From the NCBI GenBank assembly GCA_016212885.1, contig JACRDO010000168.1:1-64000 (forward strand): 64,000 nt of DNA. The letters are read 5' to 3'. The stretch's first letter is position 1; every line of letters starts with the position of its first letter. Source of the stretch: Elusimicrobiota bacterium (GTDB lineage Bacteria; Elusimicrobiota; Elusimicrobia; UBA1565). The notes beneath the pieces are model-generated. The model was given only the letters and a program-made list of their open reading frames with translations, searched no databases and was not told the origin of the DNA. The translations under genes were made by a program, and so were the position numbers. Positions 23,900-31,231 of the stretch are shown here, one piece after another.

Positions 23900-25177
23900 C
23901 TACGGCCCCCAGCTCGGCGTCGACGAGTTCCCGGGCACGTCTGCGAGCGGATGCGGGGCGGAGCCGTCGGCGTCCATCACGAAGACCTGCCTGCGCCCGG
24001 AGCGCGTGCTCGTGAAGGCGAGGAAGCGGCTGTCCGGGGACCAGGAGGGGTCCTCGTTGGAGCCTTCGCCGTGGGTGAGCTGGATGATGCGCCCCCCCGT
24101 CACGTCCACGAGGAAGACGTCCATCTTGTCCTTGGGGTTGGCGCGGCCCGTGAACGCGATCCACTCGCCGCTGGGCGACCAGGCCGGGGAGTCGCACCAG
24201 TTCAGGCGGGTCAGGCGCTTGACGCGGCCGGTGGAAAGCTCCTGGACGTGGACCTGCGGGTTGCCGGCCCGGTCCGAGACGAACGCGATCTGCTCGCCGT
24301 CGGGGGAGAAGGTCGGCGAGGAATCCACGCCGAAGTGGGAGGTCGCCCGCAAGGCCTTGCCGTCCGCAAGGGTCAGGATGAAGATGTTCGGGTTCTTCTG
24401 CGCCGACATCGTGACCGCGATCTTGGCCCCGTCCGGAGAGAAGCCCCCGACCACGTTGAGGCCCTGCCGCTCCGAGACCGCACGCGCGGAGCCCTTCTCC
24501 AGGTTGTAGAGGAACAGGTCCGGGTTGCCGCCCTTGTAGCTCGTAAACGCGATCTGCTTGCCGTCGGGGCTGAAGCGCGGGAACAGGGTGAGGGCCTTGT
24601 AGCTGGTCGCCCGGCGCGCGTTCTCCCCGTCGTAGTCGGCGAGGTAGAGCTCTTTGGCGCCGGTCTGGTCGTTGATGAAAGCGATCTGGGTGTGCGCGAT
24701 GCCGGCCCGCCCGGTGAGCTGGCGCACGGCGTCGTCGGCCGCCTTGTGGGCGAGCATCCGCCAGAACCGGGTGTTCTGGCGATAGTAGCGCTCCAGCAGG
24801 GCCGCGCCGGAGGCGGTATCCACGATCTTCACGCTGAGGGTCGCGATGTCCTGCGCCTGCGCCGACTTGGCGCTCAGCAGGAACGCGGCCCCCGCGGTCT
24901 TCCAGGCCTCGACGGCCCCGGCGCCTTCTCCTGGGAGGTCCGTACCCTCGATGACGTCGAAGTAGCGCGAGCTGAGGAGATCGGAGCGCAGCACCTCGCG
25001 AAGCCTGGCCCCGGTCTCGGCGTCATCGGGCCGCTGGGGGTTCTCGGGCGTGAAGGCGCTCAGGCCGATGGCCCGCTTGGCCGAGGCGCGGGCGCCTTCG
25101 ACTCCGATATAGACTTCGGCCGGGAAGCCCGAGGCGGGCAGGAGCAGGAGCGGCAGGATGAGGCGGAGGATGTTCAT
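23900..25177 (-). CDS. tolB: Tol-Pal system protein TolB
   Basis: Periplasmic beta-propeller that links Pal to the TolQRA inner-membrane motor. A signal peptide (about 1-20, ending SGFPA) is followed by an N-terminal alpha/beta domain and then WD40-like repeats, each with an FSPDGxxIAF-type motif. Length 425 is typical. The ORF is open far upstream, but ATG 25177 gives the signal peptide and overlaps the cpoB stop. It is last gene of pal-cpoB-tolB. tolQ, tolR and tolA are not in the window. Confidence 0.94.
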   Translation of the reverse strand: MNILRLILPLLLLPASGFPAEVYIGVEGARASAKRAIGLSAFTPENPQRPDDAETGARLREVLRSDLLSSRYFDVIEGTDLPGEGAGAVEAWKTAGAAFLLSAKSAQAQDIATLSVKIVDTASGAALLERYYRQNTRFWRMLAHKAADDAVRQLTGRAGIAHTQIAFINDQTGAKELYLADYDGENARRATSYKALTLFPRFSPDGKQIAFTSYKGGNPDLFLYNLEKGSARAVSERQGLNVVGGFSPDGAKIAVTMSAQKNPNIFILTLADGKALRATSHFGVDSSPTFSPDGEQIAFVSDRAGNPQVHVQELSTGRVKRLTRLNWCDSPAWSPSGEWIAFTGRANPKDKMDVFLVDVTGGRIIQLTHGEGSNEDPSWSPDSRFLAFTSTRSGRRQVFVMDADGSAPHPLADVPGNSSTPSWGP

Positions 25178-26073
25178 CGTTTTGGTTTCGAGGGCGCGGC
25201 GGGTTTTTTCATGAGTTTGTCGAGTTCCTTGAGGAGGTTCGGCGCCATCTTGGCCTCGGGGCTCGCCGGGAAATCCTCGGGGATGGACTGCAGGTAGCGC
25301 TGGGCCTCCTCCAGGTGCGACTTGAGCTCGATGAGGCACGCCGCGTACTTCAGGCGCGCGGAGGGGGTCAGGTCGCTCTTGGGAAACCGGTCGAGAAGGA
25401 GCGCGAACTGGCGCGCGGCCTCCTCGCGCTTCTTCTGCGCGTGGAGCGCCTGCCCGAGGTAGTAGGTCGCGAGGTCCGCCACCTCTCCCTTGGGGTACTT
25501 CTGAAGGTAGAGCGCGAAGCCCTGCGCGGCGAGGTCGTACTTCTTCTGGTTGAGCTGGACCACGGCCGAATGGTATATCTGGCTCGGGGCCGGGCCGGTG
25601 GCCTGCGCGGCTTTGCGGGCCTCCTCCTCTGCCTTCTTGCGCTCCTCTTCGGCTTTCCGGCGGTTCTCCTCGGCGAGCTTCTGGTTCTCCTTGGAAAGCC
25701 TCTCCTCCTCGGCGTGCAGCTCCGCGAGCTTCTTCTGCTGGGCCGTGAGGGTCTCTCCGATCGTCGAGAACTTCGCGCCGAGGGCAGCGCCGAGGTCGTC
25801 GAGCTTGGAGGAAAGCTTCGAGTTGCTCTGCTGGGCGTCCTTGATGGTTTCGTTCAGGACGCTGGTCTCCTTGTGCATCTGATCCAGTTTGACGGCCAGG
25901 TCCGCCTGGTTGGACTGCATCGTGGAAAGGGATTTCTTCAAGGTGTGGATTTGCGCCGTCAGGGTGTCCATCTGGGCCGAGAGGTCGAGGATGTCCTTCT
26001 GCGTGGCGATGCAGCCGGAGAAGACGAAGGCCGCGGCGACGACGAGTCCGGCGCGCCCCGAGCGGGCCCTCAT
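25174..26073 (-). CDS. cpoB: Cell division coordinator CpoB/YbgF-like lipoprotein
   Basis: Envelope protein of 299 residues that works with Tol-Pal and coordinates outer-membrane constriction with peptidoglycan synthesis. A lipobox-like signal ends FSGC (Cys21), unusual because the E. coli protein is soluble and periplasmic. A long coiled coil follows (about 25-185, heptads and a KAEEERKKAEEEARKA run), then three TPR-type repeats to the C-terminus. ATG 26073 overlaps the pal stop (ATGA) and places the signal peptide correctly. Confidence 0.88.
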   Translation of the reverse strand: MRARSGRAGLVVAAAFVFSGCIATQKDILDLSAQMDTLTAQIHTLKKSLSTMQSNQADLAVKLDQMHKETSVLNETIKDAQQSNSKLSSKLDDLGAALGAKFSTIGETLTAQQKKLAELHAEEERLSKENQKLAEENRRKAEEERKKAEEEARKAAQATGPAPSQIYHSAVVQLNQKKYDLAAQGFALYLQKYPKGEVADLATYYLGQALHAQKKREEAARQFALLLDRFPKSDLTPSARLKYAACLIELKSHLEEAQRYLQSIPEDFPASPEAKMAPNLLKELDKLMKKPAAPSKPKR

Positions 26074-26651
26074 TGGCGGGGCGTCGTGTGGTTGGATGCG
26101 GTCTGGGCCCGGATCTTGGTCTCCGCGCGGCGGTTCTTGGCCCAGCACTCCTCGGTCTCCTGGTCGCAGGCCGGGCGCTCCTTTCCAAAGGAGATCGTCC
26201 CCACGCTCTTGCCAGGCACGCCGAGGCGCATCAGATAGTCGCGGGTCTCCTTGGCCCGCTTCTGTCCGAGAGCGAGATTGTACTCATTGGTCCCGCGCTG
26301 GTCGCAGTGGCCTTCAATGAGGGTTTCGAGGTCCGGATGGGCGCTCAGATATTCGGCGTTCTCCTTGAGCGCCTCCCGCGCGGCGTCGTTGAGCGCGTAG
26401 CTGTCGAAATCAAAGTAGATAGCCTTGAGCTCCTGGATGGAGCGGAACTCCTTTCCGCGGATGCGGGCTTCCTCCACGTCCACGTTGGGGGCGGAGGTCG
26501 CGAGAGTCTCATCGACATCCGTGCGGATGCCATCGCCCCCGCCGGCTCCCGGCTTCGGCTTGACGATCTTCGGGGTGCAGGCGCTCGCCATGGCGAGCGC
26601 CAAGCAGAGCGCCGGCAGGATCCTCAGGGCGCGTGCGCTGAAAATCGCCAT
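26070..26651 (-). CDS. pal: Peptidoglycan-associated lipoprotein
   Basis: Outer-membrane lipoprotein that binds peptidoglycan. The signal peptide ends in the lipobox ASAC (Cys25), and the OmpA-like domain has IYFDFDSYAL and the binding loop IEGHCDQRGTNEYNLALGQKRA. Length 193 is normal. It is first gene of the operon. The ATG is 11 nt after a TATCAT box with no Shine-Dalgarno, so the mRNA start is probably leaderless. A few extra residues (an Asn/Thr-rich end) follow the domain. Confidence 0.95.
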   Translation of the reverse strand: MAIFSARALRILPALCLALAMASACTPKIVKPKPGAGGGDGIRTDVDETLATSAPNVDVEEARIRGKEFRSIQELKAIYFDFDSYALNDAAREALKENAEYLSAHPDLETLIEGHCDQRGTNEYNLALGQKRAKETRDYLMRLGVPGKSVGTISFGKERPACDQETEECWAKNRRAETKIRAQTASNHTTPRQ

Positions 26652-26662
26652 GATGAGAAAAT

Positions 26663-26692
26663 ATGATACTCATTAATTGTGCAAACAGTCAA
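26663..26692 (-). promoter_or_regulatory. Promoter of pal-cpoB-tolB
   Basis: On the minus strand, TTGACT (26687-26692), an 18-bp spacer and TATCAT (26663-26668). Transcription should begin about five bases before the pal ATG. Confidence 0.65.
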
Positions 26693-26745
26693 TATGGACT
26701 CTGTGGACCCCTGAGATTTTGCCATAAGGCCCCGCCGGCTGGCAA

Positions 26746-27675
26746 TTACTTCTCAGCCGTGACCGCGAAATCGCAGCCGAAATCGCTCCAGCTCGCGCGC
26801 CAGAGGCGGCGCCAGAGCTGCCGCAGGCGGTAGAGGGCCCAGCCCGGCTTGGGGGGGATGAGGCGCCGGTATTCCTCCAGCGGGAGCGCGTCTCTTTTCA
26901 TTGGAGAGGGCTGGAGCCGCCTCCAGGCTCCCGGGAGCCAGCCGCGGGCCTTCATCCCCATCTTGAAGTGAAAACAGAGGATGGAGATGTCCTTGAATCC
27001 AGCCTCCTCCAGGATAAGCGTAAGAGACCGCCGGGAAAAAAAGAAGAGGTGGCCGCCGTGCCTGCTCAGCGCGGCCCGGCCCTCTCTGCGGTAAAGGATC
27101 CGGTTGGGAAGGAGATCCACCGGGCCGTTGGGGACGCTCATGACCAGCCGGCCCCCGTCCTTGAGCAGACGCACGGCGGCCCGGAGGGCGGCTTGCGGAT
27201 CGGATTCGTGCTCAAGGACGTTGTTCATATGCACGCAGTCGAAGGAGGCGTCCGGCCAGGGGGCGAGGGCCACAGGGGCGGAAACGATCTCCACGTTGTT
27301 GAGCTCGCGTCCCATGTCCGCGGCTTCCCGGGACAGCTCCAGCCCCGAGACTTTCCAAGCCGAATGGTCCCGCGCCCCGGCGAGCAGGGTTCCTAGGGCG
27401 CACCCTACGTCCAGCAGGGCGCCGGATGGCCGGAGCCTCGCCAGGCTCAGGGCAAGGGAGCGTCCCTTGTAGTAATCCTGCCAATACTGCTTGAAGAATC
27501 CCTCGAAGTACTGCGCGGGGTAGCAGAGCCCGATCTGCTCCGGGCTTGGCGCCGGGGAATAGAACGCCGCGCCGCAATCCGGGCAGTCGTGGATTTCCAG
27601 CTCGCAGTCCGCGTAAAGCAGGACTTTGCACGCGAATCGGGCCGGCCCGCCGAGGCAAAGGGGGCAGGCGCTCAC
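26746..27675 (-). CDS. Zinc-finger SAM methyltransferase (class I)
   Basis: The 309-residue protein opens with two Cys pairs (CPLC and CPDC, about residues 4-34) that probably bind zinc. A class-I methyltransferase core follows with LLDVGCALG and the HMNNVLEHESDP motif. This layout is common in glycan-cluster methyltransferases acting on sugar or lipid carriers. The start is GTG at 27675, overlapping the upstream glycosyltransferase stop. The target is unknown. It is the last gene of a three-gene unit with the two glycosyltransferases. Confidence 0.8.
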   Translation of the reverse strand: MSACPLCLGGPARFACKVLLYADCELEIHDCPDCGAAFYSPAPSPEQIGLCYPAQYFEGFFKQYWQDYYKGRSLALSLARLRPSGALLDVGCALGTLLAGARDHSAWKVSGLELSREAADMGRELNNVEIVSAPVALAPWPDASFDCVHMNNVLEHESDPQAALRAAVRLLKDGGRLVMSVPNGPVDLLPNRILYRREGRAALSRHGGHLFFFSRRSLTLILEEAGFKDISILCFHFKMGMKARGWLPGAWRRLQPSPMKRDALPLEEYRRLIPPKPGWALYRLRQLWRRLWRASWSDFGCDFAVTAEK

Positions 27676-29153
27676 TTCTTCTGCGCGGCGAGGCGGAAGA
27701 TCATGAGGCTTCCATCGTCGTAGACGACCGGATAGCGCGAAGCGAAGCTGCGGAAAAGGGGGCCGGCGTTGTCCTGGAACGCGCCGATCTTCTCCGTTGC
27801 GAAGAACTTGGCCCCGGCCTTAATCTTCTCGTCCACCTGGTCCCCGGCCTCCGAGATCTCCCAGCTCCAGCCTCTGCGATGCAGGTGGAAGAGGAAGACC
27901 GAGCTCGCCCGCTGGTTGGCGATGAAGAGGTCGTCGCGGGAGCTTACCTTGTCCGCGGCCTCCTCCGCTTTGAGCAGGGCCGGGTGGCTGATGGAGTACC
28001 AGTGCCTGATCCGCATAGCCGCGTGCACCGGCATGGACACGACCAGCAAAGCCAGCCCGGCCCAAGCCCAGCGCCGGAGCTTGGGGCCCGCCAGGGCGGC
28101 GCGCTCCCTGAGCCGGCGCAGCCCTTCTCCCATAAACGCGGCGTTCACCGGCACCAGGGGGAGCGAGGTGTACTCGTAGCGGAAGGTGTAGTCGCCCCCG
28201 GCGATGAGGTAGGCGCAGATGGAGAGGAACCAGACGGTGAAGAAGGTCAGCTTCCGCTGGAAGACGACGGAGCGCACGCCGAAGAGCATCAGGACCAGGC
28301 CGCCGTAGGTGGCCACCAGCTCGGGGAAGCGCGAGATGAACTGGAACTGCACGTAATAGGGCAGCCGGCTGTAGCTGAGGCGGCTTAAGAACTCCCTCGG
28401 ATAGGAGGGGACCACGTGGGAATCCGTTCCCGTGTAGCGGTACCAGAGGTAGACCCCGAGGGCCACGATGGGGAAGGCCAGCAGGACAGGAGGGTCCGCG
28501 AAGGCTTCGCGGCCCAGTTTCTGCCAGGCCAGGTAGGCCATGGGCGCGAGCAGGTAGGCGTAGGGGAGCTTGTGCGAGATGGCCAGGAAGGCGAAGGAGA
28601 CAGCTGCGAGCCATTCGCCGGGAGGGCGGTCTAGGCCGCAGGCGCGCTCCCAGTGATAGAAAGCGGCGACCGTCGCGAGGAGGGCGAGCGCCTCCGGCTG
28701 GACCGTGCGGCCGAAATAGACCTCCAAGGGGATGAAGGAGAAGAGCGCGGCCGAGTAGAAGGCCGATTCGAGTCCGAGCTTCTCCTCGAGGAATCGGAAG
28801 ATGTAGACGGCGGTCAAGGCCGAGAACAGCGCCGCAAGGAGCCTGCCCCAGAGCGCGCCGAGCTTCAGCGGCCACAGGACCCCGACGAGCCAGGTGTAGA
28901 GCGGGAACTCCGTGGCGGCCAGGGGCCGGCTGCCTCCCTGCCAGTCGATGCGGGGATGGAAGAAGTGCAGGCCGTTCTCGCTGTAGTAGCGCGCGATCGA
29001 CGCGGTGTTGCACTGGCGCTGGTAGTGGTAGTCCAGCATCGGCGAGGAGATGCCCTTGAGGTGGGAGAGCGCCGAGGCCGCCGCGATGAGAGCCAGGCAG
29101 AGCCCGCGGCTCAGGCGAAACTGGGGCGGGGAGCTCTCCGGGAGTTCGCTCAT
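27672..29153 (-). CDS. GT-C fold membrane glycosyltransferase (ArnT/PMT-like)
   Basis: Polytopic protein of 493 residues with about eleven hydrophobic helices. The first periplasmic loop begins right after helix 1 and carries SPMLDYHYQRQ, where the acidic residue fits the catalytic Asp of GT-C enzymes. A soluble-looking C-terminal part lies outside the membrane. Such enzymes move a sugar from a polyprenyl-phosphate donor on the periplasmic side. ATG 29153 is chosen because upstream the frame runs inside the previous gene, and it overlaps that gene's stop (ATGA). Confidence 0.75.
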   Translation of the reverse strand: MSELPESSPPQFRLSRGLCLALIAAASALSHLKGISSPMLDYHYQRQCNTASIARYYSENGLHFFHPRIDWQGGSRPLAATEFPLYTWLVGVLWPLKLGALWGRLLAALFSALTAVYIFRFLEEKLGLESAFYSAALFSFIPLEVYFGRTVQPEALALLATVAAFYHWERACGLDRPPGEWLAAVSFAFLAISHKLPYAYLLAPMAYLAWQKLGREAFADPPVLLAFPIVALGVYLWYRYTGTDSHVVPSYPREFLSRLSYSRLPYYVQFQFISRFPELVATYGGLVLMLFGVRSVVFQRKLTFFTVWFLSICAYLIAGGDYTFRYEYTSLPLVPVNAAFMGEGLRRLRERAALAGPKLRRWAWAGLALLVVSMPVHAAMRIRHWYSISHPALLKAEEAADKVSSRDDLFIANQRASSVFLFHLHRRGWSWEISEAGDQVDEKIKAGAKFFATEKIGAFQDNAGPLFRSFASRYPVVYDDGSLMIFRLAAQKK

Positions 29154-30262
29154 TCGCCGAGCACGCGGGTGTAGGCCGCCTCGTAGTTCGCGATCATGTC
29201 GGCGAGCTTGAAGTTCTCGAGGACCACCTGCTTGGCGCCCTCTCCCAGGCGCCGGCGCAGGCCCTCGTCGCTCACGAGGTCCTGGAGCGGGACCACGAGG
29301 CCCTGGGAGCTCTTCGGCTCGCAGAGCAGGCCGGAAACTCCATCGCGCACCACCTCCGGGATGCCGTCGACTCGCGTCGCGACGACCGGAAGCCCGAGGG
29401 CCATCGCCTCGAGGAGCGCGTTCGGAAGGCCCTCCCACAAGGACGGCTGCGCGTAGACGTCGAAGGCGGAGAGCCACGAGGGGATCTCGGCCTGCTCTCC
29501 GGCGAAATAGACCGCCCCCTCCAGGCCCAGGGAAAAGGCGATCTTGGCGAGCTCCGCCTTGAGCGGGCCGTCGCCGAGAAGTACGCACTTGACCGGGTAG
29601 GAGGCCCGGATCTTCGCGACGGCTTCCAGGAGAAAGACGTGGCCCTTCTGGGCGTCCAGGCGCCCGGCGGAGCCGATGAGCATCTCCCCGGGGCCGACGT
29701 CCAGCTCGCGCCTGCGCCGCTCCCGCTCGGCTTTGGAGATCGGCCAGCCCGCGATGTCGACGCCGTTGTAGATGCGGGAGACCTTGCCCTCGGCGTAGCC
29801 CATCTTCTCCACCAGGTATTTGCGGGAGGCTTCCGATTCGGCGATGAGGAGGTCGTCGGCCTTCCTCAGCCAGCCGTCGAAGGTCAATGTCCAATCGCTG
29901 CGGGTGCGCAGGTTGACGCGCGGGGAGGATATGAGGCGGAACTCGGCGTACCCGAGGCGGCGGACCGCGCGGCAGAGCTGCATGGCCTGGTACATGAAGG
30001 CGTGCACGAGGTCGGGCCGCTTCTTGTGTATGAGGAGCGCGAGCTTCTGCAGGTCAGCGATCCCCGCGGTCTTCTTCACCTCGAGGGAGTCCGCCTTCAT
30101 CCCGGCGCTCTCGAGCAGGCGCGCGTAGTGCCCCTTCGGCTTGAGGCTCACGGCCCCGGCCACCTGGAAGCGGGAAGGGTCGAGCAGGGTCGCGAGGGTG
30201 TAGAGGGTCTTCTCGGCGCCGCCGAGGGTCGTGGAGGTGCTGACGAAGAGGATCTTCTTCAC
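29150..30262 (-). CDS. Glycosyltransferase family 4
   Basis: Cytoplasmic GT-B enzyme of 370 residues. It has the N-terminal motif TLGGAEKTLYTLA, the donor-site segment GSAGRLDAQKG, and the C-terminal EGLPNALLEAMALGLPVVAT with the EX7E pattern of GT4. It probably transfers a hexose or deoxyhexose from a nucleotide sugar. The start codon is GTG at 30262, only 7 nt downstream of a TACAAT box and without a ribosome-binding site. Confidence 0.9.
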   Translation of the reverse strand: MKKILFVSTSTTLGGAEKTLYTLATLLDPSRFQVAGAVSLKPKGHYARLLESAGMKADSLEVKKTAGIADLQKLALLIHKKRPDLVHAFMYQAMQLCRAVRRLGYAEFRLISSPRVNLRTRSDWTLTFDGWLRKADDLLIAESEASRKYLVEKMGYAEGKVSRIYNGVDIAGWPISKAERERRRRELDVGPGEMLIGSAGRLDAQKGHVFLLEAVAKIRASYPVKCVLLGDGPLKAELAKIAFSLGLEGAVYFAGEQAEIPSWLSAFDVYAQPSLWEGLPNALLEAMALGLPVVATRVDGIPEVVRDGVSGLLCEPKSSQGLVVPLQDLVSDEGLRRRLGEGAKQVVLENFKLADMIANYEAAYTRVLGE

Positions 30263-30269
30263 CGGGGCT

Positions 30270-30275
30270 ATTGTA
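30270..30275 (-). promoter_or_regulatory. -10 box of the GT4-led operon
   Basis: TACAAT on the minus strand, 7 nt before the GTG start at 30262. No good -35 is visible. Confidence 0.4.
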
Positions 30276-30340
30276 TATCATTCATGGGGCCGGGGTTGGA
30301 AGCGGCAAGGCGGAGGCGAAACGAAGCGGTAAAATGAGGC

Positions 30341-30358
30341 CGGCTACCCCGCGGGGAA
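30341..30358. repeat. 18-bp direct repeat, copy 1 (overlaps vapC end)
   Basis: Exactly matches 32453-32470. It contains the palindrome CCCCGCGGGG and the vapC stop codon. The two copies flank the vapBC/AAA-ATPase segment. Confidence 0.8.
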
Positions 30359-30751
30359 GAGGCGCAGCCGCAGCCCGGCGAAATCATCGTCGAAGGCGAA
30401 CACGCCGTCCAAGCCGTGGGTCCGCGCCAAAGCGATCGTGGAGCAATCGGTGAAGCTCAATCGCTTGTCTCTGAACTTCTTCATCACTCCCAGCGCCTCT
30501 TTGTCCAGGTCCGGGCCCACGTACAGAATCCGGACCAGCCTGCTCGCCGACATCGTCTCCAGGAAGCGCACCGCGGCGTCGAGCCCGATTGTATACCGGA
30601 GGCGGGTGGCCGTCTCGTCGAGGATATAGTTGCTGGTGAAAAGGCGGTCCGCCGGGGTCAGGCTCAGGTAGAACTCCCTGGCCGCGGGATGCTGCCGGTC
30701 CGAGCGGTCCTCCAGCGCGATGAACGCGCTGGTGTCGATGAAAATCCTCAT
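30344..30751 (-). CDS. vapC: VapC-type PIN-domain ribonuclease toxin
   Basis: PIN ribonuclease of 135 residues with conserved acidic residues: Asp6 in FIDTSAFIAL, a central Glu in the ILDETATR helix, the SFTDCSTIALA Asp and the AFDDDF pair near the end. Substrates of VapC toxins are usually tRNAs or rRNA. ATG 30751 overlaps the vapB stop (ATGA). The ORF extends to 30814, but that part lies inside vapB. The last codons and stop are part of an 18-bp repeat. Confidence 0.9.
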   Translation of the reverse strand: MRIFIDTSAFIALEDRSDRQHPAAREFYLSLTPADRLFTSNYILDETATRLRYTIGLDAAVRFLETMSASRLVRILYVGPDLDKEALGVMKKFRDKRLSFTDCSTIALARTHGLDGVFAFDDDFAGLRLRLFPAG

Positions 30752-31002
30752 CCCCTGGTCCCGTAGATGTCCTTGTCGTGGTGCTCGGCCCCGTCCGCGA
30801 TCCCGCTCTCCCATGCTCCAACCAGGTTGTAGAAGGGATCACGCCGCGGGTCGACTTCGTCTTTCTCGGCGCCGATCCCGAACGTCCTGCGCAGAGCCTC
30901 CCGGATCATCTGGGCCATGCTCTTCCCTTCCTTGGCGGCTTGGATCTTTAGAGCCTGGAGCATGTCCTTGGGCAGGCGGATATTGGTGGCGACGTAGTCC
31001 AT
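30748..31002 (-). CDS. vapB: VapB-type ribbon-helix-helix antitoxin
   Basis: Antitoxin and autorepressor of 84 residues. The N-terminal 45 residues form a ribbon-helix-helix DNA-binding domain (VATNIRLPKDMLQALKIQAA, then MAQMIREALRR). The acidic/aromatic C-terminal part (DPFYNLVGAWESG) is the toxin-neutralising segment found in this family. It is first in the vapBC operon. The ATG is 8 nt after the -10 box, with no Shine-Dalgarno, suggesting a leaderless message under tight autoregulation. Confidence 0.88.
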   Translation of the reverse strand: MDYVATNIRLPKDMLQALKIQAAKEGKSMAQMIREALRRTFGIGAEKDEVDPRRDPFYNLVGAWESGIADGAEHHDKDIYGTRG

Positions 31003-31010
31003 ACGATACT

Positions 31011-31039
31011 ATGATACCATGGTATCGCACCGGTGTCAA
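31011..31039 (-). promoter_or_regulatory. vapBC promoter with palindromic operator in the spacer
   Basis: On the minus strand, TTGACA (31034-31039), a 17-bp spacer and TATCAT (31011-31016). A perfect 14-bp palindrome, GATACCATGGTATC (31013-31026), covers the -10 and the spacer, as expected for repression by VapB. Confidence 0.78.
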
Positions 31040-31178
31040 TGGGCTACCGCTTGGCAAGTCTTCATTGCCGGCCCTTTCACGGGCGTTTCTTCGCCGCTCA
31101 CGGCGGGGGAACGAGAAGTAAGCGGTGGTTGACCCTGGCGTTGACGCCCCGACAAATTTAACCTTATGTCGAACTGTG

Positions 31179-31190
31179 TATAAATTTATA
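31179..31190. promoter_or_regulatory. 12-bp palindrome next to the AAA-ATPase promoter
   Basis: TATAAATTTATA is a perfect palindrome ending 1 bp before the -35 box at 31192. It could be an operator or an AT-rich UP element. Confidence 0.5.
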
Positions 31191-31191
31191 T

Positions 31192-31220
31192 TTGACACGC
31201 AATTTATATCGGTCTATAAT
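31192..31220 (+). promoter_or_regulatory. Full-consensus sigma-70 promoter of the AAA ATPase gene
   Basis: TTGACA (31192-31197), a 17-bp spacer and TATAAT (31215-31220): every consensus base matches. The ATG at 31232 is 11 nt beyond the -10, so the message is nearly leaderless. Confidence 0.88.
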
Positions 31221-31231
31221 AAGTGCGCAAT

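Noticed and set aside
23951..25297. A 448-codon plus-strand frame opposite tolB
   Set aside because: Antisense shadow; tolB on the minus strand has a signal peptide and full propeller repeats.
27672..29894. Single 740-codon protein at the GT-C/GT4 junction
   Set aside because: The first part is an out-of-frame reading of the GT4 gene; ATG 29153 with an ATGA overlap gives a normal GT-C protein.
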